This document shows, piece after piece, positions 56,185 to 64,000 of a stretch of DNA of 64,000 nucleotides. The stretch comes from Lentisphaeria bacterium. GTDB lineage: Bacteria > Verrucomicrobiota > Lentisphaeria > Victivallales > Victivallaceae. Position 1 is the stretch's first letter, and each line of letters starts with the position of its first letter. The stretch is taken from NCBI GenBank assembly GCA_022009855.1, contig CP091727.1:3162001-3226000 (forward strand), given 5' to 3'. The translations under genes were made by a program, and so were the position numbers. The notes under the pieces were generated by a model. It worked only from the letters and a program-made list of their open reading frames with translations. It had not been told where the DNA came from and did not search any database.

Positions 56185-57607
56185 TCAGAGGTGTTTCCGC
56201 CGCAGACTGGATGAGGGGATGTTCAACTGTTCGCGATATTTGGCGACGGTTCTCCGGGCGACGGCGAGACCTTCCGCCTTGAGTTGCTGCGCGAGCTGTT
56301 CGTCGGAGAGCGGTTTTGCCGGATTTTCCTGATCGATGAGCTCGCGGATTTTTTCCATCACCGCCCGGTTGGAAAGTTCCCGGCCGTCTTCGCCGGTGAA
56401 TCCCGCCGTGAAGAAATACTTGAAGGGGAATGTTCCCTGCGGGGTTTCGACGAACTTGCCGGCTACCGCGCGGCTGACGGTGGTCTCGTGCAGATCGAGC
56501 ATTTCCCCGGCCTGCTTCATGGTCAGCGGCTTCAGGTGTTCGACGCCGCGGTCGAGAAAGTCCCGCTGGGTGCGGATGATCACTTCCGCGATCCGCATGA
56601 TGGTGCTCTGGCGGAGGTCGAGCGCGCGCATGAGTTCGCGTGCCTGCTGAAGTTTTTCCCGCAGATAGGTGCGGTCTTCCGGGGAGAGTTCCGGAGTTTC
56701 AAGCAGTTTGAGATAGCGTTCGGCGAGGAAGAGTTTCGGCATGCCGTTTCGACGCGGAACCGCTTCATAATCGCCGTCCTCCTTGCGGACGATCGCCACC
56801 TCCGGCAGGACGAATTCGGAGGGGCCGGAGGCGAGTGCCGAACCGGGGAACGGATTGAGCTTGCGCAGCTCTGCAAGAGCCGCGTTCAGCTCTTCGAGCG
56901 GGATGTGTAACGTTCTGGCCAGCTGTGGAAGTCGGTTGCGGGCGATCTCGTCGAGGTGGTGATCGAGGATCTCCGAAAGAAGTGGGGTGAGTGCGCCTTT
57001 TCGTTCGAGCTGGAGCCGCAGGCATTCGGCGAGGTTCCGGCATCCGACGCCCGGCGGATCGAACTGCTGGATGGCGTGAATCGCCGCTTCCGCCTCTTCC
57101 AGAGTGGCGTTGGAGCACATGGCCAGATCCGCGGCGGTGGTACGCAGGTAGCCGGAGTCGTCGATGCTGCCAATCGCCTCTTCGGCGAGGCGGCGGATGC
57201 GTGGCGGCAGCGGCGTCATCGCAAGTTCTGCGCTGAGCTGTTCCTGAAGGGAGGGGGTGCTGGCGAGCGAATTGAGCATATACTCCCGCTGTTCGCCGGA
57301 AGGTCCGCTCTCTTCGGTGCCGGGGGGGCATCGGCAGTTCGTCGGCCCACTCCTCGGATTCCGCGGCGCGTTCGTCGAGGGTGGCCTCATCCTCCGGTTC
57401 CGGATCGGGAGTCGGGGCGGGGGCCGGTTCCTGCCATTCTTCATCGGATTCCGCTTCCAGGAGGGGATTGGCTGCGAGTTCCTGCGTCAGCCGTTCCTCC
57501 AGGTCGAGCAGCGGCAGGTTGAGAAGTTCCAGCGATTGGAGCTGGCGCGCGGAGAGCTGCTGCTCCTGCCGGAGCGAGGTCGATAGAGTTTGTTGATTTG
57601 CGGACAT
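56185..57607 (-). CDS. rpoN: RNA polymerase sigma-54 factor (frameshifted)
   Basis: About 473 residues. The Gln/Leu-rich N-terminus (LRQEQQLSARQLQSLELLNL) binds enhancer proteins; an acidic Pro/Glu-rich linker follows (about 50-95); the core-binding part has IDDSGYLR and FDPPGVGCRNLAECL; the HTH is KQAGEMLDLHETTVSRAVAGK; the RpoN box is ARRTVAKYREQL. The frame breaks at about 57325 in a seven-base C run, joining ELPMPPGTEESGPSGEQ. Start ATG 57607. Few sigma-54 activators are visible here, so its targets lie elsewhere. Confidence 0.93.
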
Positions 57608-57784
57608 CGGTGTATATTATTGAAAATATCGTGAAAACCCGCCGGAATGCGGGGAATTTCATTTGCTTTTTGTCAGGATAGAATTTAAATTTCAAAACGG
57701 TTTTTTCCAGTCGTTTTGATTTAAATTCGGAATTTTTCGGTTTCGCCCCGTTTTCGGGCGGAACTGGATGGAAAGAATGGGAAA

Positions 57785-58595
57785 ATGGTCTGTTTGAGCG
57801 CATTGGGCAGCGGGAGCCGGGGAATGCTCTGGTCCTCTCGTCTCCGGACGGGGCGCTGATCGTCGATGTCGGATTCTCCCGCCGGGAAGTCCGGACCCGG
57901 ATGGAGCGGCTCGGTCTGGATCCGTGCCGGCTGCGTGCGGCTCTGCTCACCCACGAGCATGATGATCACTCCCGGGGGTGCCGGGTGTTCTGCGATGAAC
58001 TGAACATTCCGCTCTGCACGGCGTCACCGACGGCGGAGTATCTGCGGCGGCGGGGGGAAACTGCCCGGACGGGTGCTTGAGTTTGAGCCGGGGTGTGAAT
58101 TTCAGATCGGGGGGATTTGAGGTGGAGCCGTTTGCGGTGCAGCATGACGCGGTTGCGCCGGTCGGTTTCGTCGTCCGGCGCGAGGGCGTGAAGATCGGGA
58201 TCGCCACCGATCTCGGCAACGTCAACATGCTCGCCATGCAACGTCTGGAGGACTGTGACGCGCTGGTGCTGGAGAGCAATTATGATTTTCAAATGCTGCG
58301 TGATTCCGATCGGCAGCTCTATCTCAAACGGCGCATTCTCGGTCGGCACGGTCATCTGGACAATGTCGCCGCCTGTGAAGCGCTCGGAACGCTGCTGACG
58401 GCCCGGACCCGGCTGCTGCTGCTCGCTCATTTGAGCAGTGAATGCAACTCCGTGGAGCTGGTGCGCCGTCTGTTCGAAGCGCGGCTGGCGGAGCTGGGGC
58501 GAACCGACATCGAATTCGGGATCATCGAGCAGGACGCTCCGCTCGGCTCGTTTGAGCTGTGCGGTGAGGATCATTCGGTCAGGAGGGTGGGTTGA
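57785..58595 (+). CDS. Metallo-beta-lactamase-fold hydrolase (two frameshifts)
   Basis: About 269 residues of the YycJ/WalJ-like type. The start MVCLSALGSGSRG joins NALVLSSPDGALIVDVGFS after a break at about 57823; metal ligands are in LLTHEHDDHSRG; a second break at about 58057 (six G, five needed) restores RRRGKLPGRVLEFEPG. Later motifs IGIATDLGNV and LVLESNYD and HLDNV fit phosphodiesterase-type members acting on nucleic acids or cell-wall-linked signals. Start ATG 57785 is chosen because the strand-forming N-terminus begins there; the ribosome site is weak. It overlaps the upstream side of the kinase gene. Confidence 0.78.
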
Positions 58596-58597
58596 CC

Positions 58598-59540
58598 ATG
58601 GCCGCACCGGAACCGTTGAAGGTCTACTGCCGCGGATGTCACGCGAAACTGGACGTTTCCGAGCTGGAGCCGTTCTCCTACTTTCCGTGTCCGGAGTGCG
58701 GGACCCGGCTGCGTGTGCCGAAACGGTTCGACCGGTATTTGCTGGAGAAGATCTGCGGGTACGGTGGAATGTCCACGGTCTACCGGGCGATCGAACCGGA
58801 ACTGGCCCGCCGGGTGGCGGTGAAGATACTCAATCCGGAAAGCGAGGCGAATGACGGCGGGAAGCGTTTTCTTGCGGAGGCTCGTCTGGTTGCCGGGTGA
58901 ATCACCCCGGAATCATTCCGATCTACAACTGCGGCGTGTATGAGGCGCGTCCGTTTCTGGTGATGCGTTACATGGAGTCCGGCTGTCTGGAACAGTGGCA
59001 GAAGGAGGAACGGCTGCCCGGAGTCCGGCAGATTGCCGCCTGGCTGCGGAATGTGACGGAGGGGCTGGATTTCGCATTGCGGCGGGAGAAGATCGTCCAT
59101 CACGACGTCAAGCCCGGCAACATCCTCATATCGGCGGAGAACGAGGCGAAGCTGGGGGGATTTCGATCTGGCCGATGTGCGGGATGAAGGCGATTCGCTC
59201 ACCTTGTGCGACGGCTGGGGCAGTCCGGCGTATGTCAGTCCGGAACGGCTGCTGTACGGCGGGGGAGGATTTTCGCGGCGACATCTTCAGCATGGGTGTG
59301 ACGATTTATGAGCTGATGAGCGGAGTTTCGCCGTTTGGAATTACCGGTGAACCGGAAGAGCTGCTCGATCGCCGTTCGGCGGGGGTGGCGCGGTCGCTGG
59401 CGGAGCTCAATCCGGAGGTTACGCCGGAGCTCTCTTCGCTAGCCGGGCGGATGATGAGCTACGCGCCGGAGGATCGACCGGATTATGCCGAGGTCATTGC
59501 GTGCTTGAAGCAGTTCAGCGAAGAGGAAACGGACGTCTGA
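58598..59540 (+). CDS. Serine/threonine protein kinase with zinc-ribbon head (three frameshifts)
   Basis: About 313 residues. An N-terminal zinc ribbon (VYCRGCHAKL, FPCPECGTRL) precedes a Hanks-type kinase: glycine loop CGYGGMSTVYRA, VAVKIL Lys, catalytic loop VHHDVKPGNIL (His-His-Asp in place of His-Arg-Asp) and DFDLAD in place of DFG. GSPAYVSPERL matches the activation segment end. Frame breaks: about 58897, 59158 and 59262, all in G runs. There is no membrane helix, so it is cytosolic. It is followed by a sensor-like protein at 59581. Confidence 0.82.
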
Positions 59541-59580
59541 AGCGCGGGACGCCGCTCCGGCGTGAATTGAAGGGAAGGAT

Positions 59581-61224
59581 ATGAAATTCGGCAGAAAGTT
59601 TTTTCCGATTCTGGCAGTGCTAGGAGCATTCAGCGTGGTTGCAGCGGGCTGGATTATCGCTTTCGGACTGCCGGCGCTCGGCCGGCTGACTTCGGCGCTG
59701 CACCATCGCGACGAGACGATCGAACCGGCGGATACAGTGGTGATTGCCGGGCTGGTCGGTATTGTGGTGCTGCTGGCGGCGGTGGGCGTGCTGGCGGTGG
59801 TGCTGATCCGGCTGATGCGTCCGGTGCGGGAGGCGGCGGAGTTTGCCGACCGGCTTGCGGCGGGGGAGATGCCGTCGGTGCTGCCGGTCGGCGGGAACGG
59901 GAGCGATGAAATCGGCAGACTGATTACGTCGTTGAATTTTTTGCGCGACCGGCAGCAGAATCTGCAGGGGAAGCTCAAACTGAGCCTTTCCCGCGAAGCG
60001 GAAGTGCGGCGGGAGATTGAGCGGCATGACTCCCTCCAGTTGCGGCTGTTGACCGGCATGCTCCCGGAGATGCGGCAGCCGCTCAGTTTGATCAAGGGAT
60101 TTTCCCTGGTGCTGGAGCAGCTTCTGGAAACGTCGCGGCCGGCGGCGGACAATGCGGAACTGCTCGGGCTTTTGAGCAAAATCAACGGGCGGGTCGGTTC
60201 GCTTTCCCGGCAGGTGGAGCGGCTGATCGACATCTGCGCGCTGGGCCGCGAGCGCCCGAGCATGCTTCATCTGGAGGAGGTGGACACGGCGGATTTTCTG
60301 CGGGAGCTTTCGGAACGGAGCGTTCTGTCGCTTCAGGCGCGGGAGATGACGCTGGTGAACCGCTTTTCCGCCAGTGCTCCGGCGATGGTTCGGATCGATC
60401 GTGAACTGCTCTTTCAGTTGATGACTATGCTGATCCGTGCGGTTGGGCGGGCATCCGGGCCGGGGGAGACGGTGATGCTTTCCTGCTTCAGCGAGCGGCA
60501 CATGGTGGTGTTTGATGTGCGTGACACACGACGGGTGGCCTGTCGTGAAGAGCTTGCGCGGGAATTTGAGGAGTTCCGGAAGGAGGAGACAGAAACCGCA
60601 TTGCCGGACCCCGGCAGCCTGAGTGTGCTTGCTCTCTGTTTTGTGCGTGATATCGCCGCAAAGGCGGGGATGCGTCTGACGGTGAGGAGCACCCCGGACT
60701 CCTGGTCGGTGCTTCGGCTGGAAGTTGACGGCAAGGATTGCCGAGCCGGGCAGGTCGGCGCGGGGGGCGACCGATGGCGGAGCAACAGCGGGGATGCGTG
60801 GATGCTGTCCGGACCGGATGGTGCGGAGGAGACGCGGGAGGCTGTACCGCTGCGGATTCTGCTGGGAGACGACAACGCCGACGAGGCGATGATCATTGCC
60901 CGTCTGCTTGCCGCGGATGCGATCACGGTCGATGCGGTGGATACGGCCGATGCGATGGTGGCTGCGGTGGAGAAGGTCTCCTACGATGGATTTGTCATGG
61001 TTGCTCCCTTCAAATCCTGTGCTCCGGCGGAGCTGGTTGAGCGACTTCGCCAGGCTGCCGGACGGCGGGAGCTGCCGGTGGTGGTGGTGGACAATCAGAT
61101 TTCGGAGACGCTGTTCCGTCAGGTTCGATCCCTCGACCGGGTCTGGGCGATGGTGATGCCGCTCAACTACGCGCTTCTCTCCCGGCTGTTGCGCCGGGCG
61201 GCCGGGCGCGGCCGGGCGAGGTAG
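59581..61224 (+). CDS. Degenerate hybrid sensor kinase (no phospho-His, no phospho-Asp)
   Basis: A 547-residue protein without frameshifts. Two membrane helices (FFPILAVLGAFSVVAAGWII, VVIAGLVGIVVLLAAVGVLA) enclose a very short outside loop; a HAMP-type segment follows. The dimerisation helix has LPEMRQPLSLIKG, where Pro162 stands at the usual phospho-His (SHELRTPL). The ATPase-like domain lacks clear N, G1 and G2 boxes. The C-terminal receiver keeps the acidic pair Asp430-Asp431, but Val474 replaces the phospho-Asp (YDGFVMV) and the conserved Lys is lost. It probably works as a scaffold or allosteric partner, perhaps of the Ser/Thr kinase upstream. Confidence 0.7.
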   Translation: MKFGRKFFPILAVLGAFSVVAAGWIIAFGLPALGRLTSALHHRDETIEPADTVVIAGLVGIVVLLAAVGVLAVVLIRLMRPVREAAEFADRLAAGEMPSVLPVGGNGSDEIGRLITSLNFLRDRQQNLQGKLKLSLSREAEVRREIERHDSLQLRLLTGMLPEMRQPLSLIKGFSLVLEQLLETSRPAADNAELLGLLSKINGRVGSLSRQVERLIDICALGRERPSMLHLEEVDTADFLRELSERSVLSLQAREMTLVNRFSASAPAMVRIDRELLFQLMTMLIRAVGRASGPGETVMLSCFSERHMVVFDVRDTRRVACREELAREFEEFRKEETETALPDPGSLSVLALCFVRDIAAKAGMRLTVRSTPDSWSVLRLEVDGKDCRAGQVGAGGDRWRSNSGDAWMLSGPDGAEETREAVPLRILLGDDNADEAMIIARLLAADAITVDAVDTADAMVAAVEKVSYDGFVMVAPFKSCAPAELVERLRQAAGRRELPVVVVDNQISETLFRQVRSLDRVWAMVMPLNYALLSRLLRRAAGRGRAR

Positions 61225-61228
61225 CCGG

Positions 61229-62457
61229 ATGGGGGCGGCTGCGGCGGTCCGTTACAGCTGGCGACGGAATCTGGCGATCATCTGGATCTCGCAGTTTCTG
61301 TCGATGGCGTCGTTCAGTTCCGCCTACACCTTCATGCCGTTTTATTTTTCCAGTCTCGGGGTTCCTGACGATGAGTTGAGCATGTACGTGGCGCTCTTCA
61401 ACGTCGCCGGGAACCTCACCTTCTGCATATTCGCACCGATCTGGGGGATGGTTGCCGACGTGTACGGGCGGCGGATGATGCTGTTGCGGGCGAACTTCGG
61501 TGCCGCGGTGATGCTGCCGCTGATGGCGCTGGTGAATTCCCCGGAGTGGTTGATCCTGCTGCGGCTGGGTATCGGGGCGCTCACCGGGACGGTGGCGGCG
61601 GCGCAGACGCTGCTGATCAGCACGACGCCGAAGGAACACCGTTCCTTCGCGCTCGGGACGATCGCATCGGCGCTTTTCGGTGGCATGATGGCGGGGCAGT
61701 TTCTCGGGGGGGATTATGTGATGCTCTTCGATTTCATTCCGCGTTTCTTGCCAGCGGGGGATTGCTTTTCGTAAGTGGCCTGCTGGTGCTTCTTGGGGTG
61801 CGTGAGAACTTCGAACGCCGGGAGAGCATGCGGGAACACCTGGCCGGAATCCGTTGGCGGCTGCCCCGTTTCGGGTTGGTGTGGTATCTATTGATCCTCT
61901 TTGTCTTCATGGGGTTGGCGCGGGAGTTCGACAATCCTTTTCTGCCGATACTGGTGCGTGAAGTGATGCATGGCGCGCCGGAGGCGGTGAGCTGGAGCGG
62001 GCGGATCAGCGGTTTTTGTTCTCTGGCGGGAATTCTCTCCGGGCTGTTGCTTGGATATCTGGCTGACCGGATGTCGCTGATCCGGGTGGCGTCGGCGGTG
62101 ATCGTCATTGCCGGAGCGATGCGGATCGTGCAGAGTTTCAGTTCCGATGTGATTCAGCTGCTGGTGGAGCGTTCGCTGATGGTGCTGGCGGCGGGAGGAA
62201 TCGAACCGCTGCTCCAGTCCTGGTTGGCGGGGGTGACGCCGGAGCGGGAACATGGCAGTTTCTTCGGCTGGGCGGCCTGCTTCAAGTCTGTGGGCTGGAT
62301 GCTCGGAGCGCTCTCCGGCGGCTTCACAGCGAGTCTGCTTGGCGGTGTACGCGGTGTCTTTTTCGGTTCCGGAATCATGTTTCTGTTGCTGGTTCCGCTG
62401 ATGCTTTTCACCAGCCGGCGGCTGCCGCCGCCGCGTTTCCGACGGACTGGGAGGTAG
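61229..62457 (+). CDS. Major facilitator superfamily transporter (frameshifted)
   Basis: About 409 residues with 12 predicted membrane segments in two halves (NLAIIWISQFLSMASFSSAY, PIWGMVADVYGRRMMLLRA, SGLLVLLGVRE, GYLADRMSLIRVASAVIVIA). The loop GMVADVYGRRMM between helices 2 and 3 is the MFS signature and marks a drug-efflux-type or sugar-efflux-type antiporter. The frame breaks at about 61710 in a G run, joining GQFLGG to LCDALRFHSAFLASGG. It starts five bases after the sensor stop. Substrate unknown. Confidence 0.82.
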
Positions 62458-62463
62458 AAGAAG

Positions 62464-63171
62464 ATGGAGCCGCGGCGTGAGGCAGTTTCCGGGAAACGGG
62501 CGTGGATTTTGTTCTCGCTGCTGGCGTTGTGGGCATTGATCGCCGTGGGGCGGGGATTCTGGCTGGCCGGGCCGGCTGCGGAGCGTTACATCCGCGAAGG
62601 GGAGAAACTGGCCCGCGTCCACGGGCGGATTCCGGCGCCGCGCGGACGGATTCTCGATTGCAACGGAGTTCCATTGGCGTGGAGTGAACGATATTTTGAC
62701 CTGTGCTGGCAGGGGCGACGGGGGAATTGCCGGAAGAGGGGGTGTTGCAGCAGTTGCAGAGGATCGTGCCGGAGGCGGCGCTGCCCGTCGCGAAATCGGA
62801 CGAGGCGGAACTGCTCTGCCGTGGAATTTCTCCGGATCGGCTTCGGCGCCTGGAGCCGCTGGTAAAGGCGGGGAAGGGATTCCGAATCGTGCAGCGCTGG
62901 GAACGGATGACGGTAAGTTCCCTGCGGATACGCCGCCGCCTGGGCACCGTGATGCTGCTGTGGGGGGGAGCTGGTCGGGCAGTCGGGGCTGGAGCTGGAA
63001 TTCGATTCCCTGTTGCGTGGGAAAGCCGGGGAGTTCCGGGTTCTGCTCGATCGCTATCGGAACTGGATTCCGGAAAGCTGGGGAGCTGCTTGAAATCCGG
63101 TCCCGGGGCGGGATATCAAACTGAATGTCGCGGCGGAGGAGCTGGAGCGCCGCGGGAGGGCGGCACGATGA
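62464..63171 (+). CDS. PBP dimerisation-domain protein without transpeptidase (several frameshifts)
   Basis: About 236 residues. A membrane helix (AWILFSLLALWALIAVGRGF) leads into the PBP dimerisation signature PAPRGRILDCNGVPLAWSE. Joined frames (breaks at about 62702, 62915, 62970, 63080 and 63095) run through LVGQSGLELEFDSLLRGKAG and PGRDIKLNVAAEELE, the stretch that normally enters the transpeptidase domain, but the protein ends there. Its stop overlaps the ATG of the SEDS gene as ATGA, so the end looks real. It may serve as a regulatory partner of the glycosyltransferase; it could also be a truncated PBP2. Confidence 0.6.
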
Positions 63172-64000
63172 TCAGACGGTTGCATTCTCCGGGAGCCGGT
63201 GGTGTTCTGAATGCTGCGATGGCGACGGCGGGAGTTGCCTTTCTGCTGGGGGTGTGGGGTGTGCTCACCATTGCGAGCTCCCAATCTGCGGCTCCCACTG
63301 CGCTGTTGATTGGCAAGCAGTTCGGTGCGCTGGTGGCCGGGATGGTGGTGATGCTGGCTGCCGCCCGTATTCCGTTTGAATTTTATCGCCGTCAGGTCTG
63401 GGTGCTGGCGCTGCTCTTCTTTCTGCCGCTCTTGATCCTGCCGCTGGCGGGGGTGCGGGTGAACGGCATGTGCGGCTGGTTCCGGGTCGGTGCGTTCAGT
63501 CTTCAGCCGACGGAACCGGCCAAAGGGAATTTTTCTGCTCTCTCTTGTTGTGACGATGAGTTCGCTGCGGTCGGAGAGTCTCCGTTTCTGGGGGGCGCTG
63601 GCGGTTGCGTCGCTCTGGCTGACGCCGATCTTTCTTCAGCCGGATTTCGGGACGTCGGCGATCTATCTGGCCGGATTTGCCGCGGTCTATTTTTCTCGCG
63701 GGGGGGGGCGGATTCGCAATCTGTTGATTTTCTTTACAGGCGCTGCTGCTGCTGCTGCGCTTTTCGTCTGGAGTCACCCCTACGCCTGGCGACGGATCAC
63801 CGGTCTGTTTCAGCCGGAGCTGGATCCCCTGGGCAGCGGCTGGCATATCCGGCAGTTTGAACTGGCCATTGCGCGCGGGCGGTTTTTCGGGGAGAAGCTC
63901 GGGCACGCCGTCTGGAGCAACGCCTATCTGCCGCTCTCCTACAACGATTCGGCATTTGCGACGATGGCGGAGACGCTGGGATTCTTCGGTACGCTGCCGG
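63168..64000 (+). CDS. rodA: SEDS-family peptidoglycan polymerase, 3' end outside window (two frameshifts)
   Basis: The visible 277 residues have seven or so membrane helices (AFLLGVWGVLTIASSQ, FGALVAGMVVMLAAA, VWVLALLFFLPLLILP) and the SEDS motifs GMCGWFRVGAFSLQPTEPAK, LQPDFGTSAIYL and SGWHIRQFELAIARGRFFG and LPLSYNDSAFATMAE. These belong to the lipid-II polymerases FtsW/RodA. Frame breaks: about 63528 (restores PAKGIFLLSLVV) and about 63706 (a nine-base G run). Whether it is FtsW or RodA is not clear from the visible part. Confidence 0.85.

Overview
The window looks like part of a chromosome from a Lentisphaerota bacterium of the Victivallis type. The evidence is an overall high GC content, a pseudopilin at 43941 with the HFTLIELLIVIAIIAI signature typical of that phylum, secreted carbohydrate-active proteins, a glycyl-radical enzyme with its activase, and a compact division/cell-wall cluster. 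The assignment comes from reading motifs and has not been tested by a search.

Layout. 1-4038: trpD(partial)-C-F-B-A. 4105-5919: an orphan adenine methyltransferase with an N-terminal helix-turn-helix. 5974-7803: leuD/leuC on the minus strand. 8057-11169: an AT-richer surface-polysaccharide island (UDP-galactopyranose mutase, family-2 glycosyltransferase, membrane glycosyltransferase). 11193-15268: glycyl-radical enzyme and activase, divergent from an AraC regulator. 15690-20812: XRE-cupin regulator, acyl-ACP thioesterase, GGQ release-factor-like protein, purD, a lipoprotein and PhoH. 20857-21810: a dense repeat locus. 22054-24610: prmA, a second stand-alone trpB-like gene and a DUF1805 protein. 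25027-29310: LacI regulator, an unrecognised protein and htpG. 29389-29476: tRNA-Ser(UGA). 29612-30631: an IS5-type transposase remnant and a truncated gene. 31434-42736: an ABC importer, three DUF1989-family proteins, a urea/guanidine carboxylase, allophanate hydrolase and an alpha/beta hydrolase. 42834-48489: GntR-type regulator, pseudopilin, secreted protein and secreted glycoside hydrolase. 48519-50578: GT39-like glycosyltransferase. 50716-56136: mraZ-rsmH-ftsL-ftsI-murC. 56185-57607: rpoN. 57785-62457: metallo-beta-lactamase-fold hydrolase, Ser/Thr kinase, degenerate hybrid sensor and MFS transporter. 62464-64000: a transpeptidase-less PBP fragment and a SEDS gene that runs off the end.

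The most useful reading is the 31434-42736 cluster. Annotation by similarity would call it urea uptake and urea carboxylase. The DUF1989 pair is known elsewhere as carboxyguanidine deiminase, so the set fits guanidine use as a nitrogen source: import, carboxylation to carboxyguanidine, deimination to allophanate, then hydrolysis to ammonia and CO2. Here the CgdB-like gene is duplicated in tandem.

A warning for any reader: more than 50 single-base frameshifts interrupt otherwise intact genes, nearly always in runs of four or more identical bases and often in essential genes (purD, rsmH, ftsI, murC, rpoN, rodA). I read these as homopolymer errors in the sequence rather than as gene decay. Affected genes are given as one CDS spanning all pieces, with the shift positions noted.
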